A stretch of DNA of 64,000 nucleotides from Mycobacterium sp. E2479. Its GTDB lineage: Bacteria; Actinomycetota; Actinomycetes; Mycobacteriales; Mycobacteriaceae. The notes beneath the pieces are model-generated. The model was given only the letters and a program-made list of their open reading frames with translations, did no database searches and had not been told where the DNA came from. Positions within the stretch are counted from its first letter, which is position 1, and each line of letters opens with the position of its first letter. The DNA lies in assembly GCF_001667925.1 (NCBI RefSeq), contig NZ_LZJR01000081.1:1-64000 (forward strand), read 5' to 3'. Of this stretch, positions 17,008 through 25,335 are shown piece after piece. Made by a program: the position numbers and the translations under genes.

Positions 17008-18693
17008 ATGTCAGCGCAGGAGTACGACGTCGTGGTGGTCGGAAGCGGCGGGGCCGGCATGGTGGCCGCCCTTACCGCCGCTCACCGGGGTCTTTCCACC
17101 ATAGTCATCGAGAAGGCCCCCCACTTCGGCGGCTCCACCGCACGCTCAGGCGGCGGCGTTTGGATCCCAAATAACGAAGTGCTCAAGCGTGACGGGGTGC
17201 GCGATACCGCCGAGGCCGCCCGCACCTATCTGCACGGGATCATCGGTGACGTCGTCGAGCCCGAACGCATCGATACTTACCTCGAGCGCGGCCCCGAGAT
17301 GTTGTCGTTTGTGCTCAAGCACACCCCGCTGAAGATGTGCTGGGTTCCGCGATACTCCGACTACTACCCCGAGGCTCCAGGCGGCCGCGCCGAGGGCCGC
17401 TCGATCGAACCGAAACCGTTCAATGCCCGCAAGCTCGGCGCCGACGAGTCCGGCCTGGAGCCGGCGTACGGCAAGGTGCCGCTGAACGTCGTGGTGATGC
17501 AACAGGATTACGTGCGGCTGAACCAACTCAAGCGGCACCCGCGCGGTGTGCTCCGTAGCCTGAAGGTCGGGGCACGCACCATGTGGGCCAAGGCGACCGG
17601 CAAGAACCTCGTCGGCATGGGCCGGGCGTTGATCGGGCCGTTGCGCATCGGGTTGCAGCGGGCCGGGGTGCCGGTGGTGCTCAACACCGCGCTCACCGAC
17701 CTGTACGTGGAAGACGGCGCGGTCCGGGGCGTCTACGTGCGCGGTGCTGGCGATGCCGAATCCAATGAGCCCCAACTGATCCGGGCCCGGCGCGGCGTGA
17801 TCCTGGCGTCGGGTGGCTTCGAGCACAACGAACAGATGCGGGTGAAATACCAGCGCGCACCGATCACCACCGAGTGGACCGTCGGCGCGGCGGCCAACAC
17901 GGGCGACGGAATTCTGGCGGGCGAAAAACTCGGCGCCGCATTGGACCTCATGGAAGACGCATGGTGGGGCCCTACCGTCCCGCTGGTGGGTGCGCCCTGG
18001 TTCGCGTTGTCCGAGCGCAACTCGCCGGGGTCGATCATCGTCAACATGTCGGGCAAGCGGTTCATGAACGAATCGATGCCCTACGTCGAAGCCTGCCATC
18101 ACATGTATGGCGGCCAGTATGGGCAGGGACCCGGGCCGGGCGAGAACATTCCCGCCTGGCTGGTATTCGACCAGCAGTACCGCGACCGCTACATTTTCGC
18201 GGGTTTGCAGCCCGGACAACGTATTCCGCGCAAATGGCTGGAGTCCGGCGTCATCATCCAGGCCGACACGCTGGCGGAGCTGGCCCAGCAGGCCGGCCTT
18301 CCGCCGAGCGAACTCACCGCCACGGTGGAACGATTCAACGACTTCGCGCGCTCCGGCGTCGACGAGGACTACCGGCGCGGCGAGAGCGCCTACGACAGGT
18401 ACTACGGCGACCCGACCAACAAGCCGAACCCCAACCTCGGCGAGATCAGTCACGCACCGTACTACGCGGCCAAGATGGTGCCCGGTGACCTGGGGACCAA
18501 AGGCGGCATCCGCACCGACATCCACGGCCGGGCGCTGCGCGACGACGGCAGTATCATCGAAGGCCTCTACGCCGCGGGCAATGTCAGTGCTCCGGTGATG
18601 GGCCACACGTACCCCGGCCCGGGTGGCACCATCGGTCCAGCCATGACGTTCGGCTACCTGGCGGCGTTGCACATCGCCGGCGGAGAAAGGTAA
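17008..18693 (+). CDS. kstD: 3-ketosteroid delta1-dehydrogenase KstD
   Basis: A 561-residue flavoprotein. The FAD-binding glycines are in VVVVGSGGAGMVAAL (residues 8-22). The C-terminal region has SGGFEHNEQMR and GLYAAGNVSAPVMGHTYPGP, which close the flavin site. KstD introduces the C1-C2 double bond in 3-ketosteroids, acting with KshAB to break ring B. The ATG at 17008 gives the family length; the frame is open upstream but that part is antisense to hsaE. The minus-strand reading frame opposite is a shadow. Confidence 0.95.
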   Translation: MSAQEYDVVVVGSGGAGMVAALTAAHRGLSTIVIEKAPHFGGSTARSGGGVWIPNNEVLKRDGVRDTAEAARTYLHGIIGDVVEPERIDTYLERGPEMLSFVLKHTPLKMCWVPRYSDYYPEAPGGRAEGRSIEPKPFNARKLGADESGLEPAYGKVPLNVVVMQQDYVRLNQLKRHPRGVLRSLKVGARTMWAKATGKNLVGMGRALIGPLRIGLQRAGVPVVLNTALTDLYVEDGAVRGVYVRGAGDAESNEPQLIRARRGVILASGGFEHNEQMRVKYQRAPITTEWTVGAAANTGDGILAGEKLGAALDLMEDAWWGPTVPLVGAPWFALSERNSPGSIIVNMSGKRFMNESMPYVEACHHMYGGQYGQGPGPGENIPAWLVFDQQYRDRYIFAGLQPGQRIPRKWLESGVIIQADTLAELAQQAGLPPSELTATVERFNDFARSGVDEDYRRGESAYDRYYGDPTNKPNPNLGEISHAPYYAAKMVPGDLGTKGGIRTDIHGRALRDDGSIIEGLYAAGNVSAPVMGHTYPGPGGTIGPAMTFGYLAALHIAGGER

Positions 18694-18698
18694 CCGCG

Positions 18699-19571
18699 AT
18701 GCCAATCGACGTAGAAGTCGCGCTGAACGCCGAGCTGGATCCCATCGAATTCTCGTGGGCCAGTAGCGATGTGCAGCTCTACCACCTCGGACTGGGCGCG
18801 GGCGCCGATCCGATAGACCCACGCGAGCTGCGCTATCTGATCGACGACTCCCCGCAAGTACTACCGACATTCGGCAACGTGGCCGCCACCTTCCACGCCA
18901 CAAAGCCGCCGGCGGTCAAGTTCCCCGGCATCGACATCGAGCTGGGCAAGGTGCTGCACGCCAGCGAGCGGGTGGAGGCGCCCGCTCCGCTGCCGCCGTC
19001 CGGCTCGGCCAAGGCCGTCACCCGGTTCACGGACATCTGGGACAAAGGCAAGGCCGCGGTGATCTGGAGCGAGACGACGGTGACCGCGCCGGATGGCACG
19101 CTGCTGTGGACGCAGCGCCGGTCCATCTTCGCCCGCGGCGAAGGCGGGTTCGGCGGCGAGCGCGGTGCGTCGACGTCCGACGGCGCGCCGGACCGTGCAC
19201 CCGATCTCGAGGTCGACGTGCCGATTCTGCCGCAGCAGGCGCTGCTCTACCGGCTGTGCGGCGACCGCAATCCGCTGCACTCCGATCCCGAATTCGCTGC
19301 TGCCGCAGGTTTTTCCCAGCCCATTCTGCACGGCCTGTGCACATATGGCATGACCTGCAAGGCGATCACCGATGCACTGCTCGACGGTGATGCCGGCGCG
19401 GTGGCGGCCTACGGCGCGCGTTTCGCCGGGGTGGCGTTCCCCGGCGAAACGCTCAAGGTCGGCATCTGGAAGGACTCGGCGTCTTCGGAAGGCCGCTTCC
19501 TGGCGACCGTTGTTGCGCCGTCGCGCGACAACGCGGTCGTGCTGTCGGGTGTCGAACTGGTGCCCGCCTAG
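18699..19571 (+). CDS. chsH3: Enoyl-CoA hydratase of side-chain degradation, ChsH3
   Basis: A 290-residue double-hotdog MaoC-type hydratase. The C-terminal domain contains the active-site helix CGDRNPLHSDPEFA (Asp and His of the family) followed by PILHGLCTYGM. Rv3538 of the same length is reported as a hydratase in a middle beta-oxidation cycle of the sterol side chain. It starts 5 bases after kstD and shares its promoter. Its 3' end faces the second DUF559 cassette. Confidence 0.9.
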   Translation: MPIDVEVALNAELDPIEFSWASSDVQLYHLGLGAGADPIDPRELRYLIDDSPQVLPTFGNVAATFHATKPPAVKFPGIDIELGKVLHASERVEAPAPLPPSGSAKAVTRFTDIWDKGKAAVIWSETTVTAPDGTLLWTQRRSIFARGEGGFGGERGASTSDGAPDRAPDLEVDVPILPQQALLYRLCGDRNPLHSDPEFAAAAGFSQPILHGLCTYGMTCKAITDALLDGDAGAVAAYGARFAGVAFPGETLKVGIWKDSASSEGRFLATVVAPSRDNAVVLSGVELVPA

Positions 19572-19585
19572 CGGGTTTCCCTTCT

Positions 19586-19643
19586 GCCGAGTGTGCGCTT
19601 AGCCGCACACTCACTCTCGACTGTGCGGCTAGGCGCACACTCG
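19586..19643. repeat. Left flank of the second DUF559 cassette: two palindromic units
   Basis: Two copies of a unit of about 24 bases lie in opposite orientation, at 19586-19612 and 19619-19643, each a palindrome of type GAGTGTGCG-n6-CGCACACTC. The first 21 bases match the reverse complement of 20567-20587 with three differences. The stop codon of the DUF559 gene is inside the second unit. Confidence 0.85.
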
Positions 19644-20474
19644 CCGGGCCAACGCCGTCCGAACACGTTCGACGATCTCTACGGGCCGGTCGCCTGCCAC
19701 CACCCGGATGATGATCCAGCCGAGACGCTCAAGCCTCTCCAGGCGACGGACGTCCCAGGTGTACTGCCGGCGATCCCTGCGGTGCTGTTCGCCGTCGTAC
19801 TCAACGGCTACCTTGACGTCCTCCCAACCCATGTCCAGATAAGCGATCGCACTGTCGAATTCGTTGAACACCGGAATCTGTGTTTGCGGTCGCGGCAGGC
19901 CTGCTTGGATCAAAACGACGCGGAGCCACGACTCTTTCGGGGACTGCGCGCCTGCATCGAACAAGTCGAATGCTTGTCGTGCTCGCGCGATTCCGCGTCG
20001 TCCCGCGTACCGGCGGGCGAGCAGCTCGACATCAGCGGCCTTAATTTCCGTCGCCGCCGCCAATGAATCGATGCCTGCCACGGCAGTTTTAATCGGATAC
20101 CAGCAGCCGAGGTCCAGCGCTGTCCTCGTCGGCGATGTAACTGGCATGCTCGCCAGCACGTCGATCTCGTCCGCTTCGATGCGGTCCCGGTGAGTCTGTA
20201 TCCCGGGGGGAGTACGCCGATTGTCGTGAAGCAACTCGACTACAGCTAAATCATCGGCCCACTTACTGCCGTGTAAACAAGCCGCGGCGAACCCTGCGAC
20301 AACGCCTAATCGTCCCGTCCATAGCCACCCCGCCTTCGCTCGAAGCTCGGTACCAACCTGAGTAGCACGTTGCACATAGACGTCGGGAAACAGTCGTCGA
20401 CATCGCGTATCGAGTTGGGTCTTCGTCAAAGCCCCCGCAGCGATGGCCTCACTGCCGATGAACGGCTCTTGCAC
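19629..20474 (-). CDS. AbiEi-like / DUF559 endonuclease-fold protein, second copy
   Basis: A 281-residue paralogue of the protein at 110-952, nearly equal in length and colinear throughout. I chose GTG 20474 (MQEPFIGSEA) because it aligns with the first copy's start MREPFIGSEA; the frame stays open to 20522. The DUF559 core VAVEYDGEQH occupies 222-231 with E225, D227 and H231, followed by GWIIIRV. The two proteins differ widely outside the core, so they are not a recent duplication. The last codons, reading RRVCA, are written by the repeat. Function unknown; a structure-specific or palindrome-directed nuclease is possible. Confidence 0.8.
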   Translation of the reverse strand: MQEPFIGSEAIAAGALTKTQLDTRCRRLFPDVYVQRATQVGTELRAKAGWLWTGRLGVVAGFAAACLHGSKWADDLAVVELLHDNRRTPPGIQTHRDRIEADEIDVLASMPVTSPTRTALDLGCWYPIKTAVAGIDSLAAATEIKAADVELLARRYAGRRGIARARQAFDLFDAGAQSPKESWLRVVLIQAGLPRPQTQIPVFNEFDSAIAYLDMGWEDVKVAVEYDGEQHRRDRRQYTWDVRRLERLERLGWIIIRVVAGDRPVEIVERVRTALARRVCA

Positions 20475-20529
20475 CAGAGCAGCGTCCCAGACGCTGCCAC
20501 CGCCGTCACTTCGGCTGTCCACACGCTAC

Positions 20530-20587
20530 CGAGTGTGCGGCTGGCCGCACACTCGAACGTGAAAGGGCGGCTGGCCGCACACTCGGC
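20530..20587. repeat. Right flank of the second DUF559 cassette: two palindromic units
   Basis: 20530-20555 is a perfect palindrome with 12-base arms (CGAGTGTGCGGC and its complement around TG). A partial direct copy, gcggctggccgcacactcgg, starts at 20567. The units share the GAGTGTGCGG core with the left flank. Confidence 0.85.
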
Positions 20588-20611
20588 GAAAGGGCTGCCC
20601 TGAGCGCAGCC

Positions 20612-21781
20612 CTAGCCCAGGATCAGGCCCGAGGTCGGCACGCCGGTTCCAGCGGTGACGAGGACGTGCTCGACGTCGGGCACCGGGTTCACCGAGGTGC
20701 CCCGCAGTTGGCGCACACCCTCGGCGATGCCGTTCATGCCGTGGATGTAGGCCTCGCCGAGCTGACCACCGTGGGTGTTGATGGGCAGTCGCCCGCCAAT
20801 CTCGATGGCGCCATCGGCGATGAAGTCCTTCGCCTCGCCCTTGCCGCAGAATCCCAACTCCTCCAGCTGAATCAGCGTGAAGGGAGTGAAGTGGTCGTAG
20901 AGCACGGCGGTCTGGATGTCGGTCGGCTTGAGGCCGGATTGAGACCAGAGCTGCTGGCCCACCACGCCCATCTCGGGTAGGCCTAGCTCGGGCCGGTAGT
21001 AGCTGACCATCGTGTACTGGTCGGGGCTGGAGCCCTGCGCGGCCGCCTCGATGACCGCCGGACGCTGCTTGAGGTCCTTCGCGCGCTCCGTCGAGGTCAC
21101 CACGATCGCGACCGCCCCATCGGTCTCCTGGCAGCAGTCCAGCAGCCGCAGCGGCTCGGCGATCCACCGCGAATTCTGGTGATCCTCAATGGTTATCGGC
21201 TTCTCGTAGAAATACGCCTTCGGATTCTTGGCCGCGTGCTTGCGGTCGGCCACCGAAATCGCACCGAAGTCCCGGCTGGTCGCACCGGACAGATGCATGT
21301 AGCGCTGGGCAATCATCGCGACTTGGGCGGCCGGCGTGGACAGCCCGTGCGGGTAAGAGAAGGAGTTATCCGCCGCCGTCGAATCAGCCTGCACGCCGGC
21401 GTTTCCCACCAGCCGGGTCTGCACCTGACCGAACCGCATGCCCGAGCGCTCGTTGAATGCCCGGTATGCGACGACGACGTCGGCCACACCGGTGGCCACG
21501 GCGATCGCCGCCTGCTGGACGGTCGCGCACGCGGCGCCGCCACCGTATCCGATCTGCGAGAAGAACTTCAGGTCACCGATGCCGACCGCACGCGCGACGG
21601 CGGTCTCGTTGTTGGTGTCCATCGTGAACGTCGTCAGGCCGTCCACATCCGACGGCGAGAGCCCGGCGTCGCCCAACGCATCAAGAACCGCCTCGGCGGC
21701 CAGACGCAGCTCGCTGCGGCCGGAGTCCTTGGAGAAGTCGGTGGCGCCGATGCCGACGATCGCGGCCTTACCCGACAACAT
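20612..21781 (-). CDS. ltp2: Thiolase-like retro-aldolase Ltp2
   Basis: A 389-residue Ltp-type thiolase-fold protein. It has GGGAACATVQQAAIAVATG near residue 80, where a lone cysteine replaces the usual thiolase nucleophile context, and 'GGRLPINTHGGQLGEAYIHG' near 310. In M. tuberculosis Ltp2 acts with the DUF35 domain of ChsH2 to cleave 17-hydroxy-3-oxo-pregnenoyl-CoA into androstenedione and propionyl-CoA. It is last in the cyp125-fadE28-fadE29-chsH2-chsH1-ltp2 operon; its start overlaps the chsH1 stop by one base. Confidence 0.93.
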   Translation of the reverse strand: MLSGKAAIVGIGATDFSKDSGRSELRLAAEAVLDALGDAGLSPSDVDGLTTFTMDTNNETAVARAVGIGDLKFFSQIGYGGGAACATVQQAAIAVATGVADVVVAYRAFNERSGMRFGQVQTRLVGNAGVQADSTAADNSFSYPHGLSTPAAQVAMIAQRYMHLSGATSRDFGAISVADRKHAAKNPKAYFYEKPITIEDHQNSRWIAEPLRLLDCCQETDGAVAIVVTSTERAKDLKQRPAVIEAAAQGSSPDQYTMVSYYRPELGLPEMGVVGQQLWSQSGLKPTDIQTAVLYDHFTPFTLIQLEELGFCGKGEAKDFIADGAIEIGGRLPINTHGGQLGEAYIHGMNGIAEGVRQLRGTSVNPVPDVEHVLVTAGTGVPTSGLILG

Positions 21782-22182
21782 CAGACGCCCCCGATCGTCA
21801 GCGTAACGTTCGCGATGACGTGGTCGCCCAGGCTGTTGCGGCCGAACACCTTCACCGTGATCAAACCATCTTTGACGGCGGTCACCTCGCCGGAGAACGT
21901 GACGGTGTCATAGGCGTACCACGGCACACCGAGCCGCAGCCCGATCGATTTGATCAGCGCCGTCGGACCCGCCCAGTCGGTGATGTAGCGCTGCACCAGG
22001 CCGGTGTCGGTGAGGATGTTGACGAAGATGTCCTTGGACCCCTTGGCCTGAGCCAGGTCCCGGTCGTGGTGCACATCCTGAAAGTCCCTGGTGGCCAAAG
22101 CTGTTGAGATGATGAACGTGGGCGAGCCATGCAGCTTGAGTTCGGGCAGGGTGGTGCCCACTTCGACGACGGGTGCGCTCAT
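21781..22182 (-). CDS. chsH1: MaoC-like hydratase subunit ChsH1
   Basis: A 133-residue single-hotdog MaoC-like protein. The helix 'TRDFQDVHHDRDLAQAKG' carries the Asp and His of the hydratase active site. ChsH1 pairs with the hotdog domain of ChsH2 to hydrate the C17 side-chain enoyl-CoA. The ATG at 22182 overlaps the chsH2 stop by 4 bases (ATGA), which fixes the start. Confidence 0.92.
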   Translation of the reverse strand: MSAPVVEVGTTLPELKLHGSPTFIISTALATRDFQDVHHDRDLAQAKGSKDIFVNILTDTGLVQRYITDWAGPTALIKSIGLRLGVPWYAYDTVTFSGEVTAVKDGLITVKVFGRNSLGDHVIANVTLTIGGV

Positions 22183-23141
22183 GCTTGGTCCCCCAAGGGT
22201 GTCCAAGCGTAGAGACTCCACTCCGGGCCGGAATCACCGGCCGGGAAGTCGATATACGTTGCGCGAACCGGCATTCCGATCTTGATCTCGGCGTGGTCGA
22301 CGTTGCGTAGCTCGCCGAGCATACGAACGCCCTCTTCCAGTTCGACCAGTGCGATCACGAACGGCAGCGTGCGCCCGGGCACCTTCGGCGCGTGGTGCAC
22401 CACGAAGCTGAACACCGTGCCCCGACCGCTGGCCACCGCGTAGTCGATGGGCGCGGCCTTGTCCTGCCACACCGCCGGCACCGGCGGGTGTTGCAGGGTG
22501 CCGTCGGCGAGACGCTGGATGCGCAACTCGTGCGCTTTGACACCCTCCCAGAAGAAAGCCGTGTCGCGCGACACCGCGGGCCGCATCATGGCCTCGGCGT
22601 CCAGGTCATCCGGGACGGATCCGACGACGCCGGAATCCTCTCGGGGCCTGAATTTCAAAATGCGCCAGGCCATCTCGGCGACGACCTCGTCACCGACGCG
22701 CCATGTGATGTGCTGGTTGATGAACCAGCCCTCACCGAGCCCGGTCTGCTTGGGACCGACCACGTCGCGCATCTCGGAGGTGACGGTGACCTGCTCGCCC
22801 GGACGTAGGTATCGGTGGTAAGTCTGCTCGCAGTTGGTAGCGACCACCCCGATGTACCCGGCCTCGTCGAACAGCTGCATGATCGGGCCCATGGGGTCGT
22901 CGGTCGGGCGTTCGCCCGCGAGGCCGAACATCGTCCACACCTGAATCATCGCCGGCGGGGCGACAATTCCGGGGTGACCGGCGGCCTTGGCGGCGGCCTC
23001 ATCGACGTAGATCGGGTTACGGTCGCCGAGCGCCTCGACCCAGTTGTTGATCGTCGGCTGGTTCACCGGATCCCGGGCGTCCCGCGGCTTTGCGACGACG
23101 GTGGCCGTGATTTCTGCGATGGCGTCCTGAATGTCGGTCAT
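22179..23141 (-). CDS. chsH2: Hydratase/DUF35 fusion subunit ChsH2
   Basis: A 320-residue two-domain protein. Residues about 1-175 form a MaoC-like hotdog domain; residues about 200-315 form a DUF35 OB-fold domain (PPVPAVWQDKAAPIDYAVAS, then 'GRTLPFVIALVELEEGVRML'). The first domain pairs with ChsH1 for hydration, the second activates Ltp2. A short His-rich stretch seen in the tandem DUF35 protein at 4270 is absent. Overlaps fadE29 and chsH1 by 4 bases each, so translation is coupled. Confidence 0.93.
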   Translation of the reverse strand: MTDIQDAIAEITATVVAKPRDARDPVNQPTINNWVEALGDRNPIYVDEAAAKAAGHPGIVAPPAMIQVWTMFGLAGERPTDDPMGPIMQLFDEAGYIGVVATNCEQTYHRYLRPGEQVTVTSEMRDVVGPKQTGLGEGWFINQHITWRVGDEVVAEMAWRILKFRPREDSGVVGSVPDDLDAEAMMRPAVSRDTAFFWEGVKAHELRIQRLADGTLQHPPVPAVWQDKAAPIDYAVASGRGTVFSFVVHHAPKVPGRTLPFVIALVELEEGVRMLGELRNVDHAEIKIGMPVRATYIDFPAGDSGPEWSLYAWTPLGDQA

Positions 23142-24301
23142 CGAGGCACCCTCGGCACCTTGAGACCCGATGCGGCGATCATCTCGCGCATCACCTCGTT
23201 CACGCCCCCACCGAAAGTGATGACCAGGTTGCGCTTGGTCTGCGAATCCAGCCAGTTGAGCAGGTCGGCGGTGTCCGCATCGGCGGGGTTGCCGTACCTG
23301 CCGACGATCTCTTCGGCGAGTCGTCCGATGTACTGGACGCGCTCCGTGCCAAAGACTTTCGTCGACGCGGCGTCGGCCACGTTGATGTCCTCACCCGCGG
23401 CCGCTACTTGCCAGTTGAGCAGCTCGTTGACTCGCCACATCGCATGGATCTCACCGAGCGCCCGCTTGACGTCCTGGTGGTCGATCGGCGTGACACCGTC
23501 ACTGCCCGGTTTAGAGGCCCACGCTTGCACGCGGTCGTAGATGCCTGCGGTGCGGCCGGCAGGGCCCAGCATGACCCGCTCGTTGTTGAGTTGGGTGGTG
23601 ATCAGCCGCCACCCGCCGTTCTCCTCGCCGACCAACATCTCGGCGGGCACCCGTACGTCGTTGTAGTAGGTGGCGTTGGTGTGGTGGGCACCGTCGGACA
23701 GGATGATCGGCGTCCAGGAGTAACCGGGATCCTTCGTGTCGACGATCAGGATCGAAATGCCCTTGTGCTTCACGGCTTCCGGGTCGGTACGGCAGGCCAG
23801 CCAGATGTAGTCCGCGTCGTGGGCGCCGGTGGTGAAGATCTTCTGCCCGTTGACGATGTACTCGTCGCCGTGGCGCACGGCAGTCGTGCGCAGGGAGGCG
23901 AGATCGGTTCCGGCCTCGGGCTCGGTGTAGCCGATCGCGAAGTGAACCTCGCCGGCGAGGATGGCCGGCAAGAATTTCTTCTTCTGCAGATCGCTGCCGA
24001 ACTGCTGCAGTGTCGGACCGACCGTCTGCAATGTCACCGCGGGCAGCGGCACGTCGGCCCGGTGCGCTTCGTTGACGAAGATCGACTGCTCGATGGGGCC
24101 GAACCCCAACCCGCCGAACTCCTTTGGCCATCCGACGCCGAGCTTGCCGTCCCGGCCCATTCGCCGGATCACCGCGCGGTAGGCCTCGTTGTGCCGGTCG
24201 GCCTCCATGGCCTTCATCTCGTCTGACGAGATCAGGTTCGAAAAGTATTCCCGCAGTTCCGCTTGCAGCTGACGCTGCTCCGGAGTCAGGTCTATGAACA
24301 T
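23138..24301 (-). CDS. fadE29: Acyl-CoA dehydrogenase FadE29 (ChsE2)
   Basis: A 387-residue acyl-CoA dehydrogenase, identical in length to Rv3543c. The catalytic base is Glu241 in TTQLNNERVMLG, the position reported for ChsE2. The FAD-binding signature YTEPEAGTDLASL is at about 125-137. With FadE28 it forms an alpha2beta2 enzyme that dehydrogenates the three-carbon side chain 3-oxo-pregn-4-ene-20-carboxyl-CoA. Confidence 0.94.
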   Translation of the reverse strand: MFIDLTPEQRQLQAELREYFSNLISSDEMKAMEADRHNEAYRAVIRRMGRDGKLGVGWPKEFGGLGFGPIEQSIFVNEAHRADVPLPAVTLQTVGPTLQQFGSDLQKKKFLPAILAGEVHFAIGYTEPEAGTDLASLRTTAVRHGDEYIVNGQKIFTTGAHDADYIWLACRTDPEAVKHKGISILIVDTKDPGYSWTPIILSDGAHHTNATYYNDVRVPAEMLVGEENGGWRLITTQLNNERVMLGPAGRTAGIYDRVQAWASKPGSDGVTPIDHQDVKRALGEIHAMWRVNELLNWQVAAAGEDINVADAASTKVFGTERVQYIGRLAEEIVGRYGNPADADTADLLNWLDSQTKRNLVITFGGGVNEVMREMIAASGLKVPRVPR

Positions 24302-25335
24302 TGCGCTCCCACCAGATCGAGGCCTGCGAGGAGGTCAAGGCGTAGCGAAGAACCGCCCAGCAGCCGGGACAGGTCCTTGATCGTGGAGTAGTACCGGTGC
24401 ATCGGATAGGTGATGTCCATTCCCATCCCGCCGTGCAGGTGATGGCAGATCTGCATGGCCGGCGGCGCCTGCGATGTGATCCAGTAGCCGAGGACATCCA
24501 GGTCGTCTTGCACTTGAGGGGCCGATCCACCCCTTTCGAACAGTCCCCAGGCAACCGATTTCGCCACCAAATCGATGGTGCGCGAGGCGATGTAGACCTC
24601 GGCGAGCTGGGCGGCCACGGTCTGGAATGTCGACAGAGGCTTGCCGAACTGCTTGCGGTTGGCCACGTAGTCGGCGGTCAGCCGCAGCGCTCCGGCCACC
24701 AGCCCGTCGGCGTAGGCGCCGATGGTGGCCAGCGCCAACTGGTTGACTTGGGGAGCCGTCGTGCCCGGCAAAACGTCATGGTCTGCTACCGCGACGTCGG
24801 CGAACGTGACCGTGTATTCCTCGGAGCCGTTGGAGGTCGGGGTTCGAACCACGTCGACACCGTTGGCTTTCGGCGATACGACGACAACCGCGCTGTCGGC
24901 CGTGACGATGATCCAATCCGCTTGTCCGGCATAGCCGACGCCGACCTTGGTGCCCGACAGCCGGCCGTTGGCGAAGCTGGTCGAGGGTCGGTCCGGCAGC
25001 GCAGCGCCCGGCTCGTTGAGGGCGGCGGTCAGCACGGCGCCCTTGGCGACGCCTGCCAGGAACCGGTCCTGCTGCTCGCCGGAGGCAAAATCAAGCAGTG
25101 GCAGCACGCCGAAACCCAGAGTGGCCAGGGCCGGCGTGATCGCGCCGTGGCGGCCGATCTCGGTCAGCACGGTGGCGACCTCGAGCAGACCCACGCCGTC
25201 GCCACCAAGGCGTTCGGGCACGGGTAGCGCCGTCACGCCGCCGTCGACCAATGCGTCCCAGCTCAATTCACGCTCGGTAACCGACGTCACCACATCGGCG
25301 ACGGCCCGTTGCGTCGCAGTGAGATCGAAGTCCAT
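24292..25335 (-). CDS. fadE28: Acyl-CoA dehydrogenase FadE28 (ChsE1)
   Basis: A 347-residue acyl-CoA dehydrogenase starting MDFDLTATQR. It is the non-catalytic partner of FadE29: the catalytic-glutamate segment is missing, while the C-terminal 'QFGKPLSTFQTVAAQLAEVY' and 'HHLHGGMGMDITYPMHRYY' regions that contribute to FAD binding are kept. Its start shares one base with the cyp125 stop and its end overlaps fadE29 by 10 bases. Confidence 0.93.
   Translation of the reverse strand: MDFDLTATQRAVADVVTSVTERELSWDALVDGGVTALPVPERLGGDGVGLLEVATVLTEIGRHGAITPALATLGFGVLPLLDFASGEQQDRFLAGVAKGAVLTAALNEPGAALPDRPSTSFANGRLSGTKVGVGYAGQADWIIVTADSAVVVVSPKANGVDVVRTPTSNGSEEYTVTFADVAVADHDVLPGTTAPQVNQLALATIGAYADGLVAGALRLTADYVANRKQFGKPLSTFQTVAAQLAEVYIASRTIDLVAKSVAWGLFERGGSAPQVQDDLDVLGYWITSQAPPAMQICHHLHGGMGMDITYPMHRYYSTIKDLSRLLGGSSLRLDLLAGLDLVGAQCS

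Larger units (their letters stand above)
19586..20587. mobile_element. Candidate second DUF559 gene cassette with palindromic ends
   Basis: A DUF559 gene is enclosed by paired palindromic units on each side, and the outermost units are inverted relative to each other. It fills the gap between the convergent chsH3 and ltp2 genes, where M. tuberculosis has PPE63. As at 1-1017, gene stop and repeat overlap, and the gene is of the same family. Outer bases (cccttct on the left, gaaaggg on the right) extend the symmetry and show no direct target duplication. Mobility is inference. Confidence 0.45.

Noticed and set aside
17146..18903. 585-codon minus-strand frame opposite kstD
   Set aside because: Shadow of a strongly conserved gene; no domain recognisable in the translation.
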